A stretch of DNA of 64,000 bases from Vandiemenella viatica (lineage: Eukaryota > Arthropoda > Insecta > Orthoptera > Morabidae): assembly GCA_031002005.1 (NCBI GenBank), contig CM061919.1, positions 226,546,739 through 226,610,738 of the forward strand, written 5' to 3'. The notes under the pieces were generated by a model, which saw nothing but the letters and a program-made list of their open reading frames with translations, searched no databases and was not told the DNA's origin. Position numbers and translations under genes: made by a program. This document shows positions 1 through 11,549 of the stretch, one piece after another; position 1 is the first letter of the stretch; each line of letters starts with the position of its first letter.

Positions 1-1317
1 TAGGGGATAGTAAGAGGAGTGAAACAAAAATGGGAATCAAAGCAGGAAAGTGTCAGTTACAATAGACACTATGTCTCAAACACAATTTTAGTTACAAGTT
101 TATATTAAACTCATAATTAGATAGACAGTTAACTACATAGGTAGGCAGAAGATCTTAGTTAAGTGTGCAAGCTGCACTGATTTTCAGTGATACCCCTGCA
201 CACGATTTACTAACTTGGTCATCTTGATTACAAGTACTTGTTTGAAGATGATCTGACAATAAGGATATTGTATCGTAATCACATGGAAAATTATTACAAA
301 ATTTTATTGTACTATTTATTATTGCTCAGTGTTGTATTTCCATAGATAAATATGAGTTGTTTATGTGATAAAAAAATCCAAACTGAAGTGCATATGTCGT
401 CTGATCCACGTGAAGAAGACAAAAGTTTGCATTTTGTCCATGCCCTCCTACATGTTTGGTATAGGCTCTAGTGCCAGTTTTATCAGATGAGGTAGAAAAA
501 ATGTGTTTACTTCAGATTGGAAATATATATGTTTGCTTAAACATGCAGGTTGTGTGTGCTGATTTGCTATGTACATGAGTAGTAATGGGTATGCTGATAT
601 GAATAAGTTAGTTCAGTATAGGAAATGATGGCGAATTGGGTGAAATCAGTTGCGTACGGTAAAAGGGAGGAGAATATTATAAAATGAATACAGTTATGTA
701 CTGTTCAAGCAAGGAATTGTACAAGAAGCTAACAACCTTCACAGTAGTTGATCAGGATATCTACAGCTTTATCACCATCGCGGAGACACTGAATATCATT
801 GACTGTTATTCAGTAATGTGAACTGCCTTTGAACTGGTAGCCAGTGACTACCCTACTGTAGTTTATTCTGGCACTGACATTGAGAAGCATATTCCGCAGG
901 ATTTCAAATGTACGTATTTGATTTCCAGTGCTGCATGTTCAGGACTTATGGATTTTTCGAACTAGAACATATAGTAACTGAACTGTATGCAAGGTTCTCA
1001 GATAAATGAGGGTACTCAAAGATCACCTGGGGGAAGGAACTTTTCTCTTGAAATTTATAACAATATAAATAAAAATTCAGTAAGTAGTAGCAGAGCTGTA
1101 AGGATTGCAGTATATAAGTAGCTTCCGCCTGTGTCTGTTGCTGATAGATTAACTGAAATGGTATCATATTACATTTTGTGTTAACTATTTAAAGATAGTT
1201 TTCTTAAAAAAAGTTTATTTTGAGAGTGCAGGAAAATTGACAAAGAAAGGTATACCAACAGTCTGGAAGGTTGTGACAGTTGACTACATGATTGATTGGT
1301 GTATGTTTGATTTACAG
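1..1317. other. No recognised gene (left edge)
   Basis: AT-rich sequence with stop codons in all frames. Only short open stretches occur and none resembles a protein family I know. It may be intron or intergenic DNA upstream of the exon-like stretch at 1318. Confidence 0.4.
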
Positions 1318-1443
1318 ATGGTCTTCATGAAGAAATTAGGGATTATATGTCTGTTCAGCTGCCTGACATGGTACACCTTTTAAGAACGTCTAGAAGAGAA
1401 GGGCTTATTAGAGCGCGCATGTTTGGGGCAGCAGCAGCAAAGG
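1318..1443 (+). CDS. Candidate internal exon, unidentified protein
   Basis: A polypyrimidine/AG acceptor ends at 1317 and a good donor (GTGAGG) follows 1443; a second donor option is GTAGGT after 1448. The frame beginning with a codon split across the acceptor is open throughout and has a composition unlike the flanking AT-rich DNA. It reads as a charged, helix-like peptide ending in RREGLIRARMFGAAAAKG. The splice signals and codon character support a real exon of a + strand gene that lies mainly to the left of the window or continues in 1450-4185. I cannot name the family. No following exon was recognised, so a relic exon is also possible. Confidence 0.35.
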
Positions 1444-1884
1444 GTGAGGTAGGTACAAAAATTATGGTGATTATATAAAAATTTTAGTCTTTGTTTTTTG
1501 TTCTCATGACACTATTAAGACTTTTTTTCGTGATGTCTGCTGTTTTGTCTGGTTAAAATCTGTAACTCTGAAAACAGAAATAAATACATATATGAATTTA
1601 TTTTGCTTACCAGTTGTAAAGTATAACCATTATTTGCCATTGTGATTTTGAGGATTTTTTTAAAATATTTTTTCTAGAATATTATATAAATACATCATGA
1701 AGTTTTATAGAAAAGTGCACTAAAAGAGAGAATAATGACTTTGGTTCTGGACTGATAAAATAATAACAAAAAAAAAAAAATTAAGACAAAAACAAACTGT
1801 ATTTAAGTCAAGTTCATGTGTTAGCTTCTTCACATATCAATTCATTGCTTTATTATGTAGTAGAATGACGTCCACATTTTGGGT
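1444..1884. other. No recognised feature
   Basis: AT-rich, intron-like sequence with a poly-A stretch near 1769-1781. No coding or repeat signal was recognised. Confidence 0.4.
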
Positions 1885-2304
1885 TGTAGGGGGTGCAAAG
1901 GGTTGCTAGATTTGTCTCTGGAAATTACAGACAGCAGAACACAATCAGTAATCTATATGATAAAAGAGCTGGAAGAGATTCATTGGAAGATAGTAGGGGG
2001 GTGAAGAGAGTCATGGAAGTGTACAAGGCATATATTGGTGATGAGGTATGGAAAGATATCGGTGTGAGAATTAAAAGTAATGCAGGAAGGGAAGAGATGA
2101 TCTTGACCACAAGTTGGCACTCAATTTCAGGCACAAGGGTATGGGAAGATTTTCTTTTGTAGGTAATGGAGTTACCATGGGAATTGATCAATGATTTACC
2201 AAAAATGGTGAAAATTTTAATGTTGAAATTTGTAGAGGGTAAAAGTAGGTGGGTCCTGGAAAGGGGGAAAAATGGGTGTGCTCCATCGCAATTAAATTAA
2301 ATTA
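1885..2304 (+). mobile_element. LINE 3' fragment, family A (copy 1)
   Basis: This copy encodes the C-terminal end of a non-LTR retrotransposon polymerase ORF. Landmarks are the QRVARFVSGNYR stretch, the 'DSLEDSRGVKRVMEVYKAY' stretch and 'WKDIGVRIKSNA'. It ends with the family's 3' signature, a GC-rich motif around 'gctccatcgcaatt' followed by AATTA repeats. The same block recurs at least ten times in the window on both strands. It is 5'-truncated and carries stops. Confidence 0.75.
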
Positions 2305-4185
2305 GGTTTATAACAATGAGATTACTAAATAATTGTGTGTTATGGCTGGAACTTTTTGGTTGACGATGGGAAATTTTAGACAAGATTTCTTTCATTTTCA
2401 TTAAGTAAGAAGCACAGTAGCACTAAAATTAGCTTCTTCATTATTATGTATTAAGAGTAGTTGGTTCTAGGATTGCCTGTGGAATATAAAGAAGATTTAT
2501 TTTCCAATTCCAGAGAAGATTATACTGTGTGATATTTGATGAGTCTAAAAATCTGAAAGGATTTTTCTACTTGCAAGGTAACAAATGTTTGATAGTTGAC
2601 GTATGAATCTCTCTCAAACTCCAGGTTCATTTAAACATGCAGTTCACAAACAAGCAATTGAGGTTGGTTTCTGTATTTTTGGTGCCTTTCTTTTCACATC
2701 CAGTAATTGGAATTTTGTGTCATATTCACCCTACAATGAATTCAAAATTATAACACAAATTTTCCTTTGGCCCAGAACTTACAAGAAAACATAGTATAAT
2801 TCTGTTATTGTGACGATAAACTGTAGAAATTACACATCCCTGTTTTCAAGACAATTTTGTTTTTCTTTATTCACCTTTTTTGATCTTTTGTAAATTACAA
2901 TTTCTTTAAATGTTTTGATATAGGTGCCGTTAGTTCTCAAAGTCTTATTATGTTCAATCCTCTGATATCTTAAAGAAAAAACTTAATTTAGTCTCACTAT
3001 TTATTAAGAGAAGATAAAAGTTCAGTCATATATAAAAATTCAGGCTTTTTAAAAAAATATGTAATACATACAGGGGATTGTATCTTCTTGTGTGTAATAG
3101 ATTTCATTCAAGTCTTCAGTTTGTTCCATCTTTGCTTGAATTCACTTAAACTTCCAGTATGTCATTTTCAGAACTTTATTTACAACTCTGTTAATTTTTT
3201 ATATATTTTTCATGACCTGTGAAAGACTTTTATAATATATTTACTAGTTTGTTAAAACCATTTAGGAACAGGTTTAACCTGCGGAAGGAATACAGTAAAG
3301 CATTCCTACCAGTCATTTCCAGTAATAGAACACTTCTGAGTCTGATGTCAAGGCTGCCTTTGTGAAAGATAGAAATTTTGGTTGGAGTTGTTTTTCAAGT
3401 CCAATGGTTTTTCTTGCATTCATTTACATTATGAAGATCATTTATCGTATACAGAAGATAATTTGATTGTTCATTATGTTAATCCCCGAGGTCATAGGGG
3501 CTGAATCTAAAATTTGAAATAAAGTCACAGCAAAGCTTTTATCGCCAGGTGTAGTAAGCATCATCTAGCATATTTCAAACATAAAATAAATAGGGTTTTA
3601 ATGAAGAGAAAAAAATCAAACTCTAAAATTAACTAGGTATAAGCAAGAAATTAATTTCAGAGGACAGACAAAATCAAGAGAGTTAGAATGATATATGTGT
3701 TTCAGTAGAAGGTTCAAGATGTTTGTAGGGTAAATGAGATCTTCGAAATGTATTGTCATGATTATTGAAAAATACGCCAAGGTAGATGATGTAAAATAAT
3801 TTGGAATTAATGTAATAGAAGCTTCCTTGTGGACTAACCTATGTTAAGACAAATAGAATAAGCTACCAGGAAGCCCATGTCTTTATTAGAGTTTGAGATA
3901 TTAATTTTCAAAGTAGAAAAACAACTGATTTGATAAATAGACCCTCGAAAATCATGGTGGTGATAGTCTTTTGAAAGCACTCATCGAGGGAGGTCATGCT
4001 GGGTGTACGGCGGAGTTAGCGCTATGTGTAGTGGACAGTCAGCAAGTTAGACCGGAATGATGCGAGGCTAGGAAGCCATCTTGAATAATCTATAACCAAC
4101 AGTGCAGAAGTGTATGTACTCTCGATACAATTAAACTTTCTTCAATGAGGGGTTTATCGGGATTTGCTTACTACTTGTCTCCAGG
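2305..4185. other. Mostly featureless AT-rich DNA, GC-richer end
   Basis: No gene was recognised in this stretch. From about 3960 to the assembly gap the sequence becomes richer in G and C ('gctgggtgtacggcggag') and looks like the edge of a different sequence type, perhaps a repeat that broke the assembly. That reading is inference. Confidence 0.35.
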
Positions 4186-5185
4186 NNNNNNNNNNNNNNN
4201 NNNNNNNNNNNNNNNNNNNNNNNNNNNNNNNNNNNNNNNNNNNNNNNNNNNNNNNNNNNNNNNNNNNNNNNNNNNNNNNNNNNNNNNNNNNNNNNNNNNN
4301 NNNNNNNNNNNNNNNNNNNNNNNNNNNNNNNNNNNNNNNNNNNNNNNNNNNNNNNNNNNNNNNNNNNNNNNNNNNNNNNNNNNNNNNNNNNNNNNNNNNN
4401 NNNNNNNNNNNNNNNNNNNNNNNNNNNNNNNNNNNNNNNNNNNNNNNNNNNNNNNNNNNNNNNNNNNNNNNNNNNNNNNNNNNNNNNNNNNNNNNNNNNN
4501 NNNNNNNNNNNNNNNNNNNNNNNNNNNNNNNNNNNNNNNNNNNNNNNNNNNNNNNNNNNNNNNNNNNNNNNNNNNNNNNNNNNNNNNNNNNNNNNNNNNN
4601 NNNNNNNNNNNNNNNNNNNNNNNNNNNNNNNNNNNNNNNNNNNNNNNNNNNNNNNNNNNNNNNNNNNNNNNNNNNNNNNNNNNNNNNNNNNNNNNNNNNN
4701 NNNNNNNNNNNNNNNNNNNNNNNNNNNNNNNNNNNNNNNNNNNNNNNNNNNNNNNNNNNNNNNNNNNNNNNNNNNNNNNNNNNNNNNNNNNNNNNNNNNN
4801 NNNNNNNNNNNNNNNNNNNNNNNNNNNNNNNNNNNNNNNNNNNNNNNNNNNNNNNNNNNNNNNNNNNNNNNNNNNNNNNNNNNNNNNNNNNNNNNNNNNN
4901 NNNNNNNNNNNNNNNNNNNNNNNNNNNNNNNNNNNNNNNNNNNNNNNNNNNNNNNNNNNNNNNNNNNNNNNNNNNNNNNNNNNNNNNNNNNNNNNNNNNN
5001 NNNNNNNNNNNNNNNNNNNNNNNNNNNNNNNNNNNNNNNNNNNNNNNNNNNNNNNNNNNNNNNNNNNNNNNNNNNNNNNNNNNNNNNNNNNNNNNNNNNN
5101 NNNNNNNNNNNNNNNNNNNNNNNNNNNNNNNNNNNNNNNNNNNNNNNNNNNNNNNNNNNNNNNNNNNNNNNNNNNNNNNNNNNNN
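4186..5185. other. Assembly gap (1000 N)
   Basis: Exactly 1000 consecutive N, so the length is probably a placeholder. A 5' untranslated exon or the promoter of the NIPA gene could lie inside it. Open frames that cross the gap are artefacts. Confidence 0.98.
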
Positions 5186-5887
5186 TGGCTTATGTTGTGC
5201 ATTAGGCTATGTCCACTTTTTATAGCGACCGTGTAACCGACTGTTTTTTCCTTAGTAACTTATCATTAAATACAATTTGAAAACACCAGGAATTAAGTGA
5301 GATTAATTTTCAGGTGTTAGATTTAACACTAACATATATGTATTTCTATGTTGAATTAATTGCAACCTGTAGTTATTATTTTAGTCTTTGACAACATTTA
5401 CAAACAGGCAAATTATAATCCGATACTAGAAAGAGGGTCAAATATCACATTTCACTCAGAAACAGCTGACTTTTGTTGTCGTTGTGCTTGGTATAGGGTG
5501 CGATGTTGTTTTGGTCATTAAGTGCTTGCACTGTTATTAAGAAGAAAAACCTGTTTTTTTTAAGATTGGAGCAGGAATTCAACACATGCTTTGAGTTGCG
5601 TAATAGCCTGTGTAGATGAATAACTTTACCGTTTGGTTTATATAAACACCAGGTTGCATGTAGGATGGGAGGTTATGATTTTGATATCAGGTCAATACTG
5701 TGGACAAAACTGTCAAAGAATTTTCAATACTGACCGATTTGAATAGAACAAAAATGAGAATCAGTTCCCTTTTAGTAAGGAGTGCGTGTATTAAGCTCAG
5801 CTTTCATTCGTAATTATGTACGATTACAGTAAATCGACCTGTAAATAATGGTGTTACCAGATATGTTTGTTCTTCCATCCGTTTCAG
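5186..5887. other. Sequence upstream of NIPA start exon
   Basis: No reading frame or repeat was recognised. It ends in a pyrimidine-rich acceptor (ccgtttcag at 5879-5887), so at least its right part is probably an intron in the 5' untranslated region of the NIPA gene. Confidence 0.4.
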
Positions 5888-5920
5888 GGGACGGTCATCG
5901 ACTGACGTGAGTCTAACAGA

Positions 5921-6020
5921 ATGGAATCGTCAACAGAAAAAACTGTAACGGGACATCCTTACGATGTTACACAGTATTACATCGGACTGGGACTTGCCAT
6001 TAGTTCCAGTGTTTTTATCG
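5921..6020 (+). CDS. NIPA transporter, coding exon 1
   Basis: Encodes residues 1-33 plus one base. The start codon lies in a strong context (A at -3, G at +4) and is followed by a short polar tail, then the first membrane segment (YYIGLGLAISSSVFI). The upstream part 5888-5920 is 5' untranslated after an acceptor at 5886-5887. The next intron begins with GC, not GT (G at 6020, then gcaagt). Only this junction rejoins the conserved [11 protein letters not shown] sequence in frame. The nearby GT at 6041 would shift the frame of the next exon into stops. Confidence 0.92.
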
Positions 6021-6397
6021 GCAAGTACTGTTCAATTTTGGTGAGATGGTACTTCTTATGTGTGTTTAAAGTAGCTTTCACTAAATTAATTGAAAACAAT
6101 TTTACATCAAAACAATGTTTCATTTAAAGCTGTGCATCAAGGTGTTACATATTTACTTACCCCAAAAGAATTTAATAACGATGTGGATAGTCTATATCCC
6201 CATCATCGGATAACGTGAATTGCCAGCTGTTGTTTAATTATTTGGAGTGGTTTTTCAAACACCGTGGAATTTCAGTTAAATATGTAAATTTTGTGCTGGC
6301 TACCAGAAATTTTTTTGAAAGTGTTTAGTGTGCACTTACTTAATTTATGAAACCCTATTGTTGTCATCAGAATTAATATTCTTATTCTCCTGTGCAG

Positions 6398-6520
6398 GAT
6401 CAAGTTTCATTATAAAGAAGAAAGCACTTTTGCGACTTTCCAGGACTGGTTCTTTAAGGGCCAGTGCTGGTGGTTTCGGTTACCTGAAGGAGTGGGTTTG
6501 GTGGGCTGGACTACTATCAA
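6398..6520 (+). CDS. NIPA transporter, coding exon 2
   Basis: Encodes about residues 34-74. It contains the conserved cytoplasmic loop with the KKKALLRL basic motif and [14 protein letters not shown] leading into the second membrane helix. The acceptor is tgtgcag at 6391-6397 and the donor is GTAAGG. Both flanking introns are phase 1. Confidence 0.93.
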
Positions 6521-6954
6521 GTAAGGAATAGCAATTAACATGTAATACAGAAAATGCTGTTTTTAGGCAGTGTAAACAACAAAGAATCTTGAAGGTGGGA
6601 GGGTTTGCTATGAACAGAGAAAAAAATGAGACAAACACAATTTACTTGTCACATCCCTCCTGCCTTCAGCATTGGTGATTGATGGTTTTTTTTCACTTTT
6701 CTTTGTTATTTCAGGTTTGTTATTTTCATAAAATTTAGACTCATCAAAACTAAGCATGTTTATAAATTGCACTTATCGCTGACTATTGGTAAATTGGCAA
6801 AATTAAGTATAAGTAACAAAGTATTTATAATCCATTTGTTCTTTTAGCAGTGTAAATACTTGGGTTTAATTAAATTTTCATCCCATTCTACCTACTCATA
6901 AAAATTAAATATATATATTTTTTATTAAATTTTAATTTTCTACTCTGCCCCCAG

Positions 6955-7265
6955 ATTAGGTTGTGTGTAATTAATAATAAATTACAATGGAACATAAGGT
7001 CCTAGTGGCAATTTACCTTTAATTTATTTCAGAGTTGAAGGTAGCATGTTCAGCAAATTTGTTGAAAATTTGTTCCAGACTCCATTACGTACACATGAAA
7101 ATTTTCCCTCTCACTTTAGTCTGACATCAAGTGCTATTTCTCTTCTCCTGACACCTGTATTCCGGTGACTCACAACCCACCCCTGTGTCTTAGGGTAATT
7201 TGTACAAACAATTTTAGCTGCTCACACCTCATACTCTATCAAGCTATGACAGCCACATAAAAATT
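6955..7265 (-). mobile_element. LINE 3' fragment, family A (copy 2)
   Basis: Read on the minus strand this has the family A layout: remnants of the terminal polymerase-ORF residues, then the 'gccac..gag..ctccattg' 3' motif near 6985-7015. It is strongly diverged, with many stops. Confidence 0.55.
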
Positions 7266-7765
7266 TGTTCAGTGCTATTTAAGTAATGCCAGGTTATAGC
7301 TTAAAGAAGTTTAATATATATTATGATGCTCGTCATACTCAGTGACACATGAGTCAGTTCTGTCATGGAGGGATTTACTTCCCTACGACAGTGTATTTGG
7401 AAATTTAACTGGGGATTTTTTCTCCTTGCCTTGGCCCAGGCCCACATTGGCTTTGTGGGCCTCTAGGCTATATATTTGGTGTGGACCCCTCTCGGCATTG
7501 GTGTAACAATTTACCTTTTTTTTTTTCCTTAGCTCTACTACTGGTCTTGTAGGAGGCCCCTCCGACTAGTCATCCGGGGCCCCTTCAGCTGTGGTGTGGA
7601 CCCCCATTAGTGGTATGGCCTCCTAAGCTACAGTCTAGGGAGCCTATGCTTAAATGCAGACCTGCCTTGCCCAGTTTTGGAAAAGTGTGCTTATGTTACT
7701 GTTATCTGGGTGACTGTAATGCGTTCATTTTAGTGTGTTTCTTGCATTGTGAATGAATGAAATAT

Positions 7766-7950
7766 GGCATTACTGGAAATTGCGATTCAGCAAGGAATTG
7801 GTGTCATAATACTGCAGTAGTCAAACACTGCTAGGAATACTTTTCCAAATATATTTAGACAGTGTCGTGCTGGTCCAGGATGTATGACAACCTAATTTTG
7901 CTTGAAAATAATGGTCTAGGCTGTATTACAATGGGATTACGGCTTGAAAA
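7766..7950. mobile_element. hAT-like MITE, truncated copy
   Basis: The left end (ggcattactggaaattgcg) matches the terminal repeat of the complete copies at 53474-53747 and 55463-55738. Internal phrases such as 'ctgcagtagtcaaacac' and 'ctaggctgtattac' are also shared. The right terminal repeat is missing. Confidence 0.6.
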
Positions 7951-8039
7951 TACGTGGGTGGATAAGTTTATATAACTTCATATGCTTGCAGAAAGCCAAT
8001 TGGTGTCATGGCTCTGTATATGGTTCACTTCCTTACGTC

Positions 8040-9180
8040 GTACAGCTCTACTCATGCTAGCTTCATTACCACTTTCACCTTAAATTTGCTGTGCTCCTGT
8101 TTGAGTATATATAGTGCCAGTTTCCATGCACCACTTTGAAAGAGTCCTGTATTTCTGTTAAATGTATTGTGATTGAGTCTTGTTTCAATAGTTACTTTTG
8201 TAACAGACTCCAAAAAATAAGGGATGTGGGCCAGCACCTTCACATTTGCAAAGTCTGTTTCGATGGAGGTGCCCCGGACTCCTTATTTTTAGGAGTCTGT
8301 TATAAAAGAAGCTATTGAAATAAGACTCAATGACAGCACCTTTAACAAAGGAACAGGACATCTTTCTGAGTGATGTATGGAAACCGGGATTTTCAATGTT
8401 CAAACAGGAGTGCAGCAAATTTAAGGCCAACAGTGGTAACAAAAGCTAGCATGAGCAGAGCAGCACGACACAAGAGAGTGGACCGCATATAGAGCCTCAA
8501 CACCCATTGGTCAGCTGTTAATGTATAAGGTTATATAAGCCCATCAGGCTGCAGATGTTTGACTGTGCTAGATTTGTGATAAAAAGAAACCTGATTTATA
8601 CAACAGAGGACGCTGTTGAAAGTTGTCATCTTTTTATGATACTATTCGGCTGCAAACCCGGGAAGACCATGACAAAAATTCTTCTCAGTTGTTCCGCCAG
8701 ATCAGTTCTTCCATGTGCAATGTTTCAACAACAGCCTCTGTTGTCTTCATCAGGCAAAAATGTCAAAGTTGACATTGCGACAGCAAGACACCGACTGTGC
8801 ATGCCTAGCGATTTCGACTCATGTAAATACCCTACGGCTGGCGGACACGTGTGAAACTGCCACTGGACCTGCTTACCTATTGGCCAGCACAGGAACTGCT
8901 CTCCCATTGGCCGGCACAGAAGCTGCTCTCCCATTGGCCACCGCATCATCTGGCCTCATAAGTTTCCCATAAGGGACTGTAGCGTCTCGGCTCTCTTCCA
9001 GCACACGTCTATCACGCTGCTGTTGCAGATCTCAGAAGACTGACTTCCATGCTTCACTTAAAATAGACCACCATCTCTGTCGATGTTGTTCCTGCTCATT
9101 CTAATCTCAACTCTCACACCCGGAAGACCATGATGCAATTACACACCTGGAAAATCTCTGTTGACATATTATTCAGAAAT
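8040..9180. mobile_element. Penelope-like element remnants, head-to-head
   Basis: Two copies of the same tail region of a Penelope-like endonuclease ORF face each other. One lies on the minus strand (about 8050-8245; peptide ETRLNHNTFNRNTGLFQSG) and one on the plus strand (about 8300-8440; LND..FNKGTGHLSE). They correspond to LNDNNINRDGGLHLSEAW in the better preserved unit at 47465-48226. Downstream are CCAAT/TATA-like elements (8505-8540) and a terminal-repeat-like stretch at 8730-8756 (tttcaacaacagcctctgtt, then gtcttcatcagg). No intact gene remains. Confidence 0.6.
8879..8937. repeat. 27-bp tandem array of ATTGG (inverted CCAAT) boxes
   Basis: ATTGG occurs at 8879, 8906 and 8933, exactly 27 bp apart, within a near-repeat of 'gctctcccattggccggcac'. 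It sits in the Penelope-like debris and may be an old promoter region, because related pieces at 8507 and 47259 also pair a CCAAT box with a TATA-like sequence. Confidence 0.7.
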
Positions 9181-9575
9181 CTGGCATTTGGCAGGTAGTA
9201 TAATACTGTATAATAGGATTAAAATTATAGAGGCTTGTGGACAGTTATGTAATGATCTGGGCAAGTAGGTAGATCAGAATGGAATGATAAATGCAAAAAA
9301 GTCAACTGATTAGGTACACAGATAAGTGTTAAGGCTTTGCATGGTAATCTTGTGGAGGTGGATAACCTAGTTGAATGCATGAAATGTAAATATGTTTTTG
9401 GCATAACTTTTTATATTAAACTAAATTGTGTGGAACACCTGGCCAAATGGTTGGCAGATGTTATAATGTTCTGTATTTACTGTACCAGCGAAATGAGAGA
9501 AATGGGTTTAAAAAACTTTGGAAGAGGATTATCCAGATTTGTACTTCAGTGAAAGCTGTTAAATAAATATAAATA

Positions 9576-11035
9576 TGAGGGTTGGGGTATATGTCATGGC
9601 AACTTTTTTTTTTTCTGGAAGATGCCAGTCCGGTTGGAAAATGTGACATATACAGATGAAAGGAGAAGGTGTTAACTACATGTGTGGACCATGAATAGCA
9701 CTGAAATATCGTAACACACTAATTTATTACGGTAGTATACAGGGAAAAATGGCCTTCACGCTGCAAAAGAATGACGACACAGTACACATAAAGTTGACAT
9801 AACAAACCTGGGCCTAAAGACCCTCAAAGTAGTCCCCTGCTACTGTCACCACACGTTGCCAATGATGTGGGAGGCACTGAATACCATCAGCCTCAGCATG
9901 TGCTGTACCATGTGTGAATCAGGCCATCTGTTGGCGCACAGCATTAGCAATGTCCTCTCATGTTGCAAACCGCCTACAACATAGTGGTTCCTTAATCTTG
10001 CAAATGAGATCAAAGTCACAGCGCGAAATGTCGGGAGAGTACGGTGGGTGCTCCGATTCTTTCCATCCCCAACATCGCAGTAGCTGCCCTACACACTCTT
10101 CTTTATGTGGTCTTGCATTGTTGTGCAGGATTATAGCACTGTCCAAAAGATCTGGACATTTATCCCAAACGCCCTGTCATACCTGTCGCACCACGAAGTC
10201 CCTGTAGTACTGTGCGGTCACTGTTCTGCCATGAGGAACAAAGTGGCAAACAATGACACCCCTGACGTCATACGCAACGATCACCATCAGTTTGACTGGG
10301 GAAGGATTCTGCCAGAACTTCTGCCTCCTTGGTGATCCAACATGTCGCCACTCCGCAGACTGACGTTTCAGTTCTGGTTCATATGCCCTGGCCCAAAATT
10401 CATCGATGGTGATTATTCATGACAAGAATTGATCACCGTCCCGTTGCCAGCGTGCATAGCGTACACCCACCTTTGAACTTCCGTCAGTGAATGCGGCACC
10501 CACTGCGGTGCGATTTTGCGTAGGTGCAGGTCATTACGCAATATCCTGTGGACTGTGCGTTTCTCGTAGCCACTTTCCCTCTCTAACTGCTGTAGCGTCC
10601 ATCGTGTGTCTTCAACCATGAGCTGCTCAATGATGGCATGTACCACTTCGGTCCGCACACTGACCGGTCGTCCTGAATGTTGCTCATCACTGGTTGACAC
10701 ACATCCTTGCTGAAACTTTCCTACCCACCTTGCTAGTGTATGGTATGGTAGGTCATTATTCCCAATTCATTGTGACATTCCATCGCATTTCTCCCTCGGA
10801 GAACGGCTATTTTGATGTAAGCACGGTGCTCAGCACGGGTTACTTCCATCTCGCACGACACTCACTAACTGACTGATTTCACAGCCCTCCCTGCACTACT
10901 ACCAGCTATCACAGTGCCATCTGTTGTTCTGCATACACACTATGCCTGCAGAACTTCCACACGACACATATACGTCTGTGATCCATTCACATATTTCCTA
11001 AAAAAAATAGTTGCCATGACATGCCCCAACCCTTG
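9576..11035 (-). mobile_element. Mariner DNA transposon with broken transposase
   Basis: A 1460-bp element is bounded by TA (9574-9575 and 11036-11037) and by inverted ends of about 30 bp beginning 'tgagggttgggg' on the left and its counterpart on the right; the right copy lacks a 2-bp TA step. The minus strand encodes a mariner transposase in pieces. The start is near 10863 (MEVTRAEHRAYIK), the DNA-binding part is at 10413-10700 (ERESGYEKRTVHRILRNDL, then WVPHSL) and the catalytic C-terminal part is at 9958-10146 (HPPYSPD). The spacing is DD34D. The second catalytic aspartate is changed to asparagine (HNNARPH, codon at 10120-10122), and frameshifts and stops break the frame, so it is dead. 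Confidence 0.9.
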
Positions 11036-11237
11036 TATGTAAAGACACCTTCACACAATCAAGAGTTGTCCTGAAATTCATCTTTAAATCAATTTGCCAT
11101 ATGTTTACACTATGATGGTGCACTCTTCTGTAATAAACTCATCATTACTTTTCCTGGTGAAAGTGTAGTTCATTTGCTGATTAACTCTTCTCTGCTTTTA
11201 ATAATGTGTATGACAGTCTTTTTACTTTCTTTTCCAG

Positions 11238-11380
11238 TGGGCATTGGAGAGGTGGCCAACTTTGCAGCTTATGCTTTTGCACCAGCATCATTAGTGACTC
11301 CCTTAGGTGCCTTGAGTGTTCTAGTTGCAGCAGTACTTTCATCTCATTTTCTTGGGGAGAAGCTTAATTTACTAGGAAAG
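11238..11380 (+). CDS. NIPA transporter, coding exon 3
   Basis: Encodes about residues 75-122, the most conserved block of the family: [13 protein letters not shown], then [16 protein letters not shown] and [11 protein letters not shown]. It covers two membrane helices. The acceptor is tttccag at 11231-11237, the donor GTCAGT. The exon enters in phase 1 and leaves in phase 0. Confidence 0.95.
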
Positions 11381-11549
11381 GTCAGTGATGTATATTTTTC
11401 CAAAACTTCATCTCTTGTGTGCAGATTTTGTACTAATATTACTTCAAAATATCATTTTCCAATTTAATTCTAGATTGTGATACTGCTAAAACAATTTTCC
11501 ACCACATGGAAAATATTGCAGCTATCATAGAATAATTTTTTTTTTGTGC

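Larger units (their letters stand above)
6521..11237 (+). other. NIPA intron 2 (4717 bp)
   Basis: This GT-AG intron holds a LINE tail (6955-7265), a truncated MITE copy (from 7766), Penelope-like remnants (8040-9180) and a mariner (9576-11035). 7300-7650 is rich in repeated 'gtggacccc' and 'ggcccc' phrases and looks like a degraded repeat, but I cannot assign it. Confidence 0.85.

Noticed and set aside
4145..5236. Long open frames across 4145-5236 on both strands
   Set aside because: They consist of assembly-gap N and are not sequence.
6021..6130. Extension of NIPA coding exon 1 to the stop at 6125
   Set aside because: Reading through gives non-conserved residues. Only the cut at 6020 continues the conserved NIPA sequence in frame.
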